Notes under the pieces: model-generated
The model's input: the letters and a program-made list of their open reading frames with translations, nothing else
Databases searched by the model: none
Told to the model about the DNA's origin: nothing
Source of the DNA: an uncultured Ignavibacteria bacterium
GTDB lineage: Bacteria > Bacteroidota > Ignavibacteria > Tepidaquicellales > Tepidaquicellaceae
Direction: 5' to 3'
NCBI GenBank assembly: GCA_937974175.1
Contig: CALJIG010000026.1
Location: 1 to 64,000, forward strand
DNA length: 64,000 nt
Position numbers and translations under genes: made by a program
In this document: in pieces, positions 1-6,777 of the stretch
How the letters are laid out: every line of letters begins with the position of its first letter
Numbering within the stretch: position 1 is the stretch's first letter

Positions 1-273
1 GTAGCCGTCTTTCACATCTATCCATAAATCAAAATTATTCTTCTTTAATTTATTTGCAAGGAATAGATCTTTCAGAACATTTTTCTGATAAACAATTACT
101 TCATCTACTGCTTTAAGCTGTGAAACAAATTCCTGATTTGCTGCTGATGCAAGAACTTTGAGCTTCGACTTAGGGAAAAGTCTTTTCAGTTCATAAAACA
201 GGGGACTGGTTAACACCATATCCCCTAATTTTCCTATTTGAACAACTAAAATATTTTTCGGATTTATATCCAT
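1..273 (-). CDS. Glycosyltransferase family 9 (heptosyltransferase-like), N-terminal part
   Basis: Reading the minus strand from an ATG at 273 gives 91 codons without a stop up to the window edge, so only the N-terminus is present. The start reads MDINPKNILVVQIGKLGD and continues into MVLTSPLFYELKRLFP, the first Rossmann strand and helix of GT9 enzymes such as heptosyltransferases and their relatives in lipopolysaccharide core or other glycan assembly. It starts 33 bases after the yidC stop codon, so it is probably the last visible gene of the rpmH-rnpA-yidD-yidC transcription unit. The donor sugar and acceptor cannot be told from this fragment. Confidence 0.75.
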   Translation of the reverse strand, partial: MDINPKNILVVQIGKLGDMVLTSPLFYELKRLFPKSKLKVLASAANQEFVSQLKAVDEVIVYQKNVLKDLFLANKLKKNNFDLWIDVKDGY

Positions 274-306
274 CTATTTGAAGGAACTATTTTTTTCAGA
301 TAAAAA

Positions 307-2109
307 CTATTTTTTAACCGGTGATTTACCTGTTTGTACTACGGTTACAGCGTTTTCTTTTTCTTTATCTTTCTTATTAGTGAAGTACTGTTGAATAATT
401 GAAAGAAGATTGAATACGAAATAATATAAGTTCAATCCTGCAGGGAAACTGAAGAACAATAAAGTCATCATTATCGGCATTACATAAACCAAAGCTTTCT
501 GTTTAGGATCGGTAACGGTCATCTTTTGCTGGATGAACATTGTAATACCCATCAATGTAGCTAAACCGGATACATCACTTATTCCGAATAGCGGAATAGT
601 AAACGGCAGATGGAAAATAACATCCGGCGCAGCAAGATCATGAATCCACCAGATAAACGGCGCGCCTCTTAACTCAATCGTCGAACGGAACACTCCGAAC
701 AATGCATAAAGTATCGGAAGCTGCAGCAGCATAGGCAGACATCCTCCGGCGGGATTTATTTTCTCCTCCTTGTAAAGCTTCATTATCTGCTGATTCGCTT
801 TTACAGGGTCATCTTTATATTTTTCGCGGATAGCAGTCATCTTAGGACCAAGCGTACCCATTTTCTTCATCGATTTCATCTGCGACTTTGTCAGCGGATT
901 CAAAAGAATCTTCAGACAGATTGCAAACACAACTATTACCCAGCCGTAGTTAGGAATAAATGTATGCAGGAATGTAAAGAACGGAATAATTAAGTACTGA
1001 GCAATAGGTCTTACAAGAAAATCAAGTGTGAATCTCAAAGATTTTTCCAGGTCAAGTCCGTAATCTTTTAAGAGACTGTACTCTAAAGGTGTAACTAAAA
1101 TTCTAAAAGTTGCTTTCTCATAAGTATCGGCCTTGATATCTTTTTTAACTGCTATTGAATAATTTTCCTTTACACCGTTATCGGGAAGATGCTCGCGTGA
1201 ACCGGTAAGATATGCTCCGTCTCCGGGAGTTCCGTCTGGAATAATGAATACTCCGAAATATTTATTTCTACTTGCTACGTATTTTGTATTTCCGGTAAAG
1301 TCCGCTTTATATGGCTCGTCAAAGCTTGTTGCATCAAGTGCTTCAATATCACTTCCCATAAGCGCGTATGCTTCAGAGAAAGTTGCTTCGTCATCACTGC
1401 GGTGTTCTGTAAGATTAAGCGATGTTTCCCATGCTACCTGATACTTAGAGCCGGTAATAAATTTATCACTGTTAAATAATTCGTAGGTAACATCAAATTC
1501 GTATGAGTCAGGCTTGAATGTATATGTCTTTACTATTTTTTGTGAGCTGTCAGCAGAAACGTTTAGAGTATATTTAAGTTTAAAATCTTTATTATCTTCA
1601 ATGTTAATCTTATCCCATTCTTTATAGTCAGCATTGAAAACTAAGTTTGCCGTACTTATTTGTTTGCCGTCTTTGGAAGTAAAAATCAGATGAAGCTCTT
1701 TGCTTTTTTTCCAGTTAACTAATTGCAGCGGATTTTTATCCCATGTCTGAAAATCTTTAAGTGTGAATTTTTTTACAGTGCCGCCGTAATTACTGAACTC
1801 AATAAAAACTTTTTTATTTTCAACCTGAATTATTTTTTCAGCAAGCGGCTTGGTATTTAAAGAATCTGATGTTGTACCGGAAGCAGAGCTTTTCGAAAAA
1901 ATACTGCCTAATGAATTTGTTATTGAATCTTTTGTTGTGGGAATGCTTGTAATCGGCGCCTTATTTGTATCTGTGCTTTGTTTGGTTTCAACTTTTACCG
2001 TATCCGTCTTCTTCGGCTGGGGCGGGGGAGTTTTAGAAGTGTTCCAGTAAAGCCAGAACATTAACACAACTCCGATTAATACAAAACCTATTATTGAACG
2101 TCTATCCAT
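307..2109 (-). CDS. yidC: Membrane protein insertase YidC
   Basis: 600 residues, the usual length for a Gram-negative YidC. It inserts membrane proteins into the inner membrane, alone or with the Sec translocon. Visible parts are an N-terminal membrane segment (about residues 7-23), a large periplasmic beta domain (about 80-370) and the C-terminal Oxa1/YidC core with its transmembrane helices (about 375-585). The core carries the hallmark NPAGGCLPMLLQLPI and a basic cytoplasmic loop before it. The C-terminal tail is lysine-rich, as expected for ribosome contact. It lies downstream of rpmH, rnpA and yidD on the same strand, the classical bacterial order. The family assignment is secure. Confidence 0.97.
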   Translation of the reverse strand: MDRRSIIGFVLIGVVLMFWLYWNTSKTPPPQPKKTDTVKVETKQSTDTNKAPITSIPTTKDSITNSLGSIFSKSSASGTTSDSLNTKPLAEKIIQVENKKVFIEFSNYGGTVKKFTLKDFQTWDKNPLQLVNWKKSKELHLIFTSKDGKQISTANLVFNADYKEWDKINIEDNKDFKLKYTLNVSADSSQKIVKTYTFKPDSYEFDVTYELFNSDKFITGSKYQVAWETSLNLTEHRSDDEATFSEAYALMGSDIEALDATSFDEPYKADFTGNTKYVASRNKYFGVFIIPDGTPGDGAYLTGSREHLPDNGVKENYSIAVKKDIKADTYEKATFRILVTPLEYSLLKDYGLDLEKSLRFTLDFLVRPIAQYLIIPFFTFLHTFIPNYGWVIVVFAICLKILLNPLTKSQMKSMKKMGTLGPKMTAIREKYKDDPVKANQQIMKLYKEEKINPAGGCLPMLLQLPILYALFGVFRSTIELRGAPFIWWIHDLAAPDVIFHLPFTIPLFGISDVSGLATLMGITMFIQQKMTVTDPKQKALVYVMPIMMTLLFFSFPAGLNLYYFVFNLLSIIQQYFTNKKDKEKENAVTVVQTGKSPVKK

Positions 2110-2129
2110 TTTATTATGATTGTAAAAAA

Positions 2130-2363
2130 TTAATGTTTGTGAGCGCAGTCTTTATGAGGAATGGGGTCAAACCCGCCTCTGAAAAAAGGATTGCACTTTA
2201 AAATTCGTTTAACTGATAAATAAAAACCTTTGAATACACCGAATTCCTGAAAAGCTTCAAGACTGTACTGTGAGCATGTGGGATAAAATCTGCACGACGC
2301 AGGGAAAAGCGGGGAGATGAATTTCTGATAGAACCTTATAAGATAGACAAATATTATCTTCAC
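2130..2363 (-). CDS. yidD: Membrane protein insertion efficiency factor YidD
   Basis: 77 residues with the YidD signature CRFYPTCSQYSLEAF and the downstream RGGFDPIPHK segment. Members of this family are small amphipathic proteins attached to the inner membrane that assist YidC-dependent insertion. It sits between rnpA (9 bases upstream) and yidC (20 bases downstream), which is its normal position. Three cysteines are in the conserved places (PASCRFYPTCS and KCNPF). Nothing is unusual apart from a histidine-rich end. Confidence 0.95.
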   Translation of the reverse strand: MKIIFVYLIRFYQKFISPLFPASCRFYPTCSQYSLEAFQEFGVFKGFYLSVKRILKCNPFFRGGFDPIPHKDCAHKH

Positions 2364-2372
2364 CTGGGGAGC

Positions 2373-2912
2373 TTATATATTTTTCTTAAATACTTTTATT
2401 AAGAGTTTATTCATATCGTTTCTAGCGTTAACAATATTAAAATTTCCTTCTGCAAATCCTTCATAACCTGAATCGGATAAAGTGAAAATTATTTCGTAAT
2501 TCTTTTTTATCATGTCAGCAGGGATATTTATCTTTTCCAGTCTGAATGCCTCGCGAAGCAATCTTTTTACTCTGTTGCGCGGCACTGCCTTTCTTATTCT
2601 TTTCTTAGTAACAACAAAGCCCGCCTTTATTGAAGCTGACGGGCTGTTAAAATTGTTTTTGTTTTCACTGATGTGAGTTCTTACGTATGCTCTTAGAAAG
2701 CCGCTGTTAGTTTTCTCGGAAGATTCAAAGATCTTTGAAAATGACTCATGACCTCTGATAATGAGCTCCTTAGGAAGCTTATTATCAGTGAAAAATACTT
2801 TATACGCTTCTGTTGTATTCGTCGCTGACTGTGAGTTTTTTTCTGCCTTTAGCTCTTCTTCTTGCAAGAACCTTTCTTCCGTTTTTTGTTTCCATTCTTT
2901 CACGGAATCCAT
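2373..2912 (-). CDS. rnpA: Ribonuclease P protein component, N-terminally extended and overlapping rpmH
   Basis: The C-terminal 130 residues are a standard RnpA: LPKELIIRGHESFSKIFES, then the RNR signature in VPRNRVKRLLREAF. The protein binds RNase P RNA for 5' tRNA maturation. Ordinary RnpA begins a few residues before the LPK motif, but this frame has no ATG, GTG or TTG there. The only possible starts (ATG 2912, GTG 2903, TTG 2867) lie inside rpmH in another frame. The protein therefore carries roughly 30-45 extra acidic/lysine-rich residues encoded by DNA that also encodes ribosomal protein L34. A comparable overlap is known from Thermus. The exact start is uncertain. Confidence 0.9.
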   Translation of the reverse strand: MDSVKEWKQKTEERFLQEEELKAEKNSQSATNTTEAYKVFFTDNKLPKELIIRGHESFSKIFESSEKTNSGFLRAYVRTHISENKNNFNSPSASIKAGFVVTKKRIRKAVPRNRVKRLLREAFRLEKINIPADMIKKNYEIIFTLSDSGYEGFAEGNFNIVNARNDMNKLLIKVFKKNI

Positions 2913-2958
2913 GTTTATTTTTTCTTTTTCTATTGCTTGGTTGAAAAGTACGTTTCAT
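2800..2958 (-). CDS. rpmH: 50S ribosomal protein L34
   Basis: A 52-residue frame on the minus strand starts at ATG 2958 with MKRTFQPSNRKRKNKHGF, continues RERMETKNGRKVLARRRAKG and then RKKLTVSDEYNRSV. The match to L34, a basic protein of the large ribosomal subunit, is complete over the conserved 44 residues, with a short extra tail. It is the first gene of the rpmH-rnpA-yidD-yidC order. Its last 113 bases overlap the beginning of rnpA, which is read one base out of phase. A sigma70-like promoter (2988-3016) lies 30 bases upstream. Confidence 0.96.
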   Translation of the reverse strand: MKRTFQPSNRKRKNKHGFRERMETKNGRKVLARRRAKGRKKLTVSDEYNRSV

Positions 2959-2987
2959 TGCTTATAAAAATTTAAAGTTTAATCTAT

Positions 2988-3016
2988 AATATAGGGATTA
3001 TCTGCAAATTAAACAA
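2988..3016 (-). promoter_or_regulatory. Probable promoter of rpmH-rnpA-yidD-yidC
   Basis: On the minus strand a -35 box TTGTTT (3011-3016) and a -10 box TATATT (2988-2993) are separated by exactly 17 bases. Transcription would start about 20 bases before the rpmH ATG. This rests on pattern only. Confidence 0.45.
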
Positions 3017-3087
3017 TCCATTTATGAATTTAGAATCCTTAAATAATTCCTCTGTTCGATATCACATTTGGAAAGAATATATTATTT

Positions 3088-3217
3088 AATTGCCACGCGT
3101 TTTAACGCGTGGAGGGAAAACCCTTTCCAACTTAATGCCCTTTAGGGCAAAATTGATTTTGGCTAAAGCCTTCGATCGTCAGCTTATATTATCCACGGCT
3201 TTAAAGCCGTGGCAATT
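3088..3217. repeat. 130-bp palindrome-rich REP/MITE-like element
   Basis: Both ends carry a 25-bp palindromic unit beginning AATTGCCACG in inverted orientation (3088-3112 and 3193-3217), each able to fold on itself. Between them are shorter perfect palindromes such as GCCCTTTAGGGC and GGCTAAAGCC. The element lies just downstream of lgt and upstream of the rpmH promoter. The element at 41125-41249 has the same build and shares the ACTTAAT...GCCCT core. No transposase lies nearby, so it would be non-autonomous. Confidence 0.7.
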
Positions 3218-3244
3218 TCAAGAATTTTTTTCTCTGCATCTAAA

Positions 3245-4063
3245 TCACTCTGTAGTTGCTAACGGCGTCTTCTCAACTTTATCTTCCTTTGCCTTATTTC
3301 TCATAAACAAAAATGTTCCGGCAGCAACCATAAATAATGCTATCAGCTGCGCCTGGCTTAGCCCAAAAACTACTTTCGGATTCACCCTTATCATTTCCAC
3401 TAAAAATCTTTCAAGTCCTGCTAATATTAAATATAAATAAAACAGCGTTCCTGCAACGTGATATTTTGTTCTGTTCTTCCAGAGATATAGGAAAATAAAA
3501 AAGCAGACAATAGTTTCGTATATCGGAGTAGGATGCACAATAATTCCGGGGGGAGTAGGAACCGTTCCGTTTGTGTAACTCATTCCAAGAAAAGCCCAGA
3601 AAGAATCCGGCGCAATTGCAATTCCGTAATCTCCGTCACCGGCAAGCTGGCAGCCTATGCGGGCTATTCCGTAACCCAGAATTGTACCCGGCGCCATCAT
3701 ATCAAGTATACTCAGGAAATTTAGTTTTTTTACTTTGCAATAAATAAATATCAGAATAAAAGATAAAACCAATCCGCCGAAGAATGTAAGTCCTGATGAA
3801 GAGAACATTATATCAGGTTTGAAATAGGTAAGCAGCGGCTGGCCTGTACCGAAATTCCAGTCTTCAATAATGTAAAACAATTTTGCGCCGACTATGCCGC
3901 CGACTAAAGCCATCATTACAATTATTACTCCCGTGTTTTCATCGTAGCCTTTGCGCTTTAGTTCTTTTCCGAAGAGCCAGTTGCCGACTAAGAATGCAAT
4001 ACCTAACATCAGTCCGTAACTGTATACAGGTATCGGACCTATTTGAAATAATTTTGGATACAA
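3245..4063 (-). CDS. lgt: Prolipoprotein diacylglyceryl transferase
   Basis: 272 residues with about seven hydrophobic segments, typical of Lgt. The enzyme transfers diacylglycerol from phosphatidylglycerol to the lipobox cysteine of prolipoproteins in the inner membrane. Family signs are the YSYGLMLGIAF start, the arginine/glycine signature GYGIARIGCQLAGDGDYG and the later HPTPIYE. The C-terminal 20 residues are charged and not conserved. It starts 3 bases after the preceding hypothetical gene's stop and is probably co-transcribed with hisS. The window contains clear substrates (lipoproteins at 29803 and 54534). Confidence 0.95.
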   Translation of the reverse strand: MYPKLFQIGPIPVYSYGLMLGIAFLVGNWLFGKELKRKGYDENTGVIIVMMALVGGIVGAKLFYIIEDWNFGTGQPLLTYFKPDIMFSSSGLTFFGGLVLSFILIFIYCKVKKLNFLSILDMMAPGTILGYGIARIGCQLAGDGDYGIAIAPDSFWAFLGMSYTNGTVPTPPGIIVHPTPIYETIVCFFIFLYLWKNRTKYHVAGTLFYLYLILAGLERFLVEMIRVNPKVVFGLSQAQLIALFMVAAGTFLFMRNKAKEDKVEKTPLATTE

Positions 4064-4066
4064 TTT

Positions 4067-4477
4067 TTAATCTATGTTTACTTTAATAAATTTATTCGAA
4101 GCAGGCGCTTTCAGAATCTTAATATTGTGTTTCATTACTTTGAACTTATACAGATTTTTTCTTTTTTCATGGTTGAAAAGTACAAGTTCATATTCCTTTG
4201 AATTATAATCGTAAAGCTTATATATGTAACTTGCAATACCTGATTGAGAAAGAGATAGTATCGGAGCAGAAAGCCCTTCTACATTAAATTCAATTTTATT
4301 CTTCGCCATATCAACTTTTTCGTATACAACTACTTTATACTGGAAATTCATAAACTCTTTAGTTGTAACAAATTCAAATTTAACATAGTTCTTTTCAAGC
4401 ATATCATCATGCTCTTTAGTAATCATTAATTCGTATTCAAACTCTTTTTTCTCAGGTCTTACTTGTTTAGTTCTCAT
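4067..4477 (-). CDS. Hypothetical protein, 136 residues
   Basis: No family recognised. The protein has no signal peptide and no membrane segment. It is rich in lysine, glutamate, tyrosine and beta-prone stretches such as NYVKFEFVTTKEF and KEYELVLFNHEKRK. It sits tightly between hisS (11 bases upstream) and lgt (3 bases downstream) on the same strand, so it is almost certainly expressed with them. The coding bias and tight spacing make it a real gene. A small beta-rich soluble domain is the most that can be inferred. Confidence 0.75.
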   Translation of the reverse strand: MRTKQVRPEKKEFEYELMITKEHDDMLEKNYVKFEFVTTKEFMNFQYKVVVYEKVDMAKNKIEFNVEGLSAPILSLSQSGIASYIYKLYDYNSKEYELVLFNHEKRKNLYKFKVMKHNIKILKAPASNKFIKVNID

Positions 4478-4488
4478 ATATAATTTTC

Positions 4489-5781
4489 TTATCCGTTCGG
4501 ATTTTGTTTTCTTAATAGCTCTTCAAAGAGCATTATGTCGTCGTATATTCTATTCAGGTCTGCTTCAATTTCTTTTCCGTCAGCCATTCTTTTCAGTCGG
4601 CATTTTTGTGATTCAACTTCAGTTTCTCCAATGACCATTGTAAACTCTGCATTGTATTTATTTGATTCCTTCATCTGAGATTTTACGCTTCGTGAAAGAA
4701 AATCCGAGTCGCATTTTATTCCGAGTGCGCGCAAATCCAGAAGCAGTTTTTGTATCTTTGAATTATCTTTTAATCCGGCATTTACAATGTAAAGATTCAG
4801 CTTATTATCTTCAGGGAAAGTAAATTTTCCTGCCTTCTCTTTCTCTTCAAGCAAAATTAAAATTCTTTCTATACCTGCAGCAAAACCAATAGCAGGAGTC
4901 GGTTTTCCGCCCAGCATTTCTACCAGCACATCATATCTTCCGCCCCCTAAGATTGTACTTTGCGCGCCAAGCTCGGATGAAATAAATTCAAATGCAGTTG
5001 ATGTATAATAATCCAAACCTCTTACGAGTTTGTAATCTACTACATATTTTATTTTAAGAGCATCTAATGATGTAAGAATATTCTGAAAATGTGTCTTGCT
5101 TTCATCGGATAAAAAATCATATAACACAGGCGCATCTTCTAATATTTTTCTTTCCTCGGGGTTTTTTGTATCAAGAATTCTTAACGGATTTTTTTCTAAT
5201 CTAACTTTGCTTGTTTCGGATAACTGATTTTCAAAAGGCTTTAAATGTTCTTTCAGCTTTGAAAGATACGCTTTTCTTTCTTCATTGGTGCCAAGTGTAT
5301 TTAAAGTTATTGTATAATCTTTTAGACCGAGCGCTTTTAAAATTGAATCGCCAAGCGAAATCATTTCAACATCGATTGAATAATCTCCGCTGCCGATAGC
5401 TTCTGCGCCGAATTGTGAGAATTCACGGTAGCGGCCTTTCTGCGGACGCTCTGCTCTGAACATATTCGAAATATAAAAAAGCTTCTGCAGAGGTGACTCA
5501 TTGTAAAGGCTGTTTTCAAGATATGAGCGGATTACAGATGCCGTCATTTCAGGCTTAAGAGTAAACTCGCCGTCATTAAAAGAATACATTTCTTTTGATA
5601 CAATATCAGTCTCTTCGCCGATGCCGCGTTTGAAAAGCTGAGTGTTTTCAAAAGTCGGTGTGCGGATTTCGTTAAAGTTAAAGTTAGAGAAAACTTTTCG
5701 TGCCGTTTCCTCAACGTATCTTCTTTTAACTACTTCAGCCGGAATTAAATCGTATGTTCCTCTCGGTTTTTGAATTTGCAT
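4489..5781 (-). CDS. hisS: Histidyl-tRNA synthetase
   Basis: 430 residues from the ATG at 5781 (MQIQKPRGTYDLIP); an in-frame ATG five codons earlier (5796) is less likely because HisRS normally begins close to the PRGT motif. The class II core shows motif 2 (FRAERPQKGRYREFSQFG), the histidine-specific LVRGLDYYTSTAFEF, GGGRYDVL and motif 3 (PAIGFAAGIERILIL). The C-terminal anticodon-binding domain covers roughly the last 95 residues. It charges tRNA-His in the cytoplasm. It leads a unit with the 136-residue gene and lgt. Upstream lie a heptamer repeat, a hairpin and a possible promoter/operator (5963-6001). Confidence 0.97.
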   Translation of the reverse strand: MQIQKPRGTYDLIPAEVVKRRYVEETARKVFSNFNFNEIRTPTFENTQLFKRGIGEETDIVSKEMYSFNDGEFTLKPEMTASVIRSYLENSLYNESPLQKLFYISNMFRAERPQKGRYREFSQFGAEAIGSGDYSIDVEMISLGDSILKALGLKDYTITLNTLGTNEERKAYLSKLKEHLKPFENQLSETSKVRLEKNPLRILDTKNPEERKILEDAPVLYDFLSDESKTHFQNILTSLDALKIKYVVDYKLVRGLDYYTSTAFEFISSELGAQSTILGGGRYDVLVEMLGGKPTPAIGFAAGIERILILLEEKEKAGKFTFPEDNKLNLYIVNAGLKDNSKIQKLLLDLRALGIKCDSDFLSRSVKSQMKESNKYNAEFTMVIGETEVESQKCRLKRMADGKEIEADLNRIYDDIMLFEELLRKQNPNG

Positions 5782-5825
5782 GTACAAAAATAGCACGAAA
5801 AGCGGTAAGTATTAAGGGGAATATT

Positions 5826-5867
5826 GAGTAGTGAGTATTGGGTATTGAGTATTGAGTAGTGAGATTG
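5826..5867 (+). repeat. Heptamer short tandem repeat, GAGTATT family
   Basis: Six consecutive seven-base units: GAGTAGT, GAGTATT, GGGTATT, GAGTATT, GAGTAGT, GAGATTG. It lies 45 bases upstream of the hisS start. The same family occurs at 30554-30595. Confidence 0.85.
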
Positions 5868-5887
5868 TGTGGAAGCAAGTTTCTCAT

Positions 5888-5931
5888 TTTGCATTCCCAA
5901 TCCGCCAAGGCGGACTGTTTGGGAATGCAAA
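5888..5931. repeat. Perfect-armed hairpin element
   Basis: TTTGCATTCCCAA (5888-5900) pairs with its inverted copy at the right end (about 5919-5931), and an inner TCCGCC/GGCGGA stem adds to it. The CATTCCCAA arm resembles the terminal repeats of the element at 57158-57270, which suggests a common repeat family. Confidence 0.65.
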
Positions 5932-5962
5932 GTTTGTTTCGTATTTAAGTGCATAAGTTACT

Positions 5963-6001
5963 TGTCAAGTAAAATATTCAACCTATACCTACTAATAGGG
6001 A
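5963..6001 (-). promoter_or_regulatory. Possible promoter -35 box with operator-like palindrome upstream of hisS
   Basis: On the minus strand a perfect -35 hexamer TTGACA occupies 5963-5968. Thirteen bases further upstream lies the near-palindrome TACCTACTAATAGGGA (5986-6001 as read on plus). The same pair of elements occurs before the thioesterase gene (56534-56601). The -10 box here is weak (AATACG at 5940-5945), and the hisS ATG is about 160 bases away, beyond the hairpin and heptamer array. Confidence 0.35.
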
Positions 6002-6089
6002 AGAATTGATTTCAGAATAAAGTTATTCTTTTTATATTGTTGCAGGATTTTTAAACAAAAGGGGAAGTAATTCGACTTTACATAATAAC

Positions 6090-6177
6090 CCGACTATTTT
6101 CCGACTAAATTGAAAATAAATTTTATCTGTATTGTTTTTTCAACACCAGATTTTAGAAAACCCGACTATTTTCCGAC
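6090..6177 (+). repeat. Two CCGAC-N6-CCGAC dyads
   Basis: CCGAC occurs at 6090 and 6101, and again at 6162 and 6173. In each pair the starts are exactly 11 bases apart, and the flanks are similar (TATTTT spacer, then TAAATT or TTATTT). The motif family recurs at 6563, 6636 and many times at 56.7-57.6 kb, always on the plus strand. Confidence 0.8.
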
Positions 6178-6229
6178 TTATTTTAAATTACATTACGAAG
6201 CTGAAGGCCTCGTAACGAGAACACGGTTT

Positions 6230-6442
6230 CCCCCTCCTTAATAAGGGTAATTATATACATGTTGGGAAAGGAACCCAAAATTCCTCCCTTGAGGGAGGTG
6301 TCGAGCCCCGCATCAAGTGCGGATAAACTCCGCGAGACGGAGGGTGTTCGTTCAAACACCCCTCCCGACCTGCGGTCGGACTCCCCTCAAGGGGAGAATA
6401 AGTTGTCCAAAGTAGAATATAGTTCCCTTAATAAGGAGGGGG
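6230..6442. mobile_element. MITE-like element of 213 bp
   Basis: An 18-bp terminal inverted repeat (CCCCCTCCTTAATAAGGG at 6230-6247; its inverse at 6425-6442 with one mismatch) encloses a palindrome-rich interior with CTCCCTTGAGGGAG near 6284-6297 and CCCCTCAAGGGGAG near 6384. There is no transposase. The GC-rich interior differs sharply from the AT-rich surroundings. It looks like a non-autonomous miniature transposon. I could not confirm a target-site duplication. Confidence 0.7.
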
Positions 6443-6528
6443 AAGGGGGTGGTTAATAAAAAAAAACTGACAGGATTAATTCGCCATGGCGAACTGTCAG
6501 GTCTGAAAATAATAATCCGACTTATTAC

Positions 6529-6556
6529 AATTAACAATTAGCAATGAACAATTAAC
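6529..6556 (+). repeat. Heptamer short tandem repeat, AATTAAC family
   Basis: Units AATTAAC, AATTAGC, AATGAAC, AATTAAC in exact seven-base register, 12 bases after the CCGAC at 6517. The same family follows CCGAC dyads at 56831, 57029 and 57388. Confidence 0.85.
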
Positions 6557-6562
6557 AGAAAT

Positions 6563-6651
6563 CCGTCAAAAATTCGTCATAGCAGAGAAATGAAAGTAAC
6601 TGATGTTGTTTTTACAATATCTGAAAGAATGAAATCCGACTTTTTTCCGAC
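6563..6651 (+). repeat. CCGTC and CCGAC dyads
   Basis: CCGTC at 6563 and TCGTC at 6574, then CCGAC at 6636 and 6647. Starts within each pair are 11 bases apart. The second pair has the TTTTTT spacer and CTATTTA flank also seen at 56736 and 57291. Confidence 0.8.
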
Positions 6652-6670
6652 TATTTATGGTTGGTTAATT

Positions 6671-6719
6671 CGTTCCGACGCTGGAGCCTCGCTAAAGCGG
6701 GATGTGCCACATCGGAACG
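6671..6719. repeat. Hairpin element
   Basis: CGTTCCGA (6671-6678) is the inverse of TCGGAACG (6712-6719), and an inner CGCTAAAGCG palindrome lies between them. A related CCCGCTAAAGACGGG stem occurs near 57510. Function unknown. Confidence 0.6.
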
Positions 6720-6735
6720 CAAAGATTCATTTTTA

Positions 6736-6770
6736 CGTAACTCGTAATTTGGAATTCGTAATTCGTAATT
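6736..6770 (+). repeat. Heptamer short tandem repeat, CGTAATT family
   Basis: Units CGTAACT, CGTAATT, TGGAATT, CGTAATT, CGTAATT. It lies 8 bases past the stop codon of the gene at 6778-9222. The same family occurs at 56967-56994. Confidence 0.85.
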
Positions 6771-6777
6771 GAATATG

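Larger units (their letters stand above)
5782..6777. other. Repeat-rich 1-kb intergenic region
   Basis: No credible gene lies here. The stretch holds three heptamer short tandem repeats (5826, 6529, 6736), a hairpin at 5888-5931, an operator-like palindrome at 5986-6001, CCGAC dyads at 6090, 6162, 6563 and 6636, a 213-bp MITE-like element at 6230-6442 and a second hairpin at 6671-6719. The small open frames in it follow repeat sequence and have no protein-like character. The content matches the gap at 56520-57651. Confidence 0.85.

Noticed and set aside
3090..3440. 116-residue plus-strand frame
   Set aside because: It runs through the palindromic element and antisense to lgt.
6259..6537. Small frames inside the MITE-like element
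   Set aside because: They follow palindromic repeat sequence on both strands and have no protein-like composition.
6590..6772. 60-residue plus-strand frame ending in an NLEFVIRN peptide
   Set aside because: It is made of a CCGAC dyad, a hairpin and a heptamer array.
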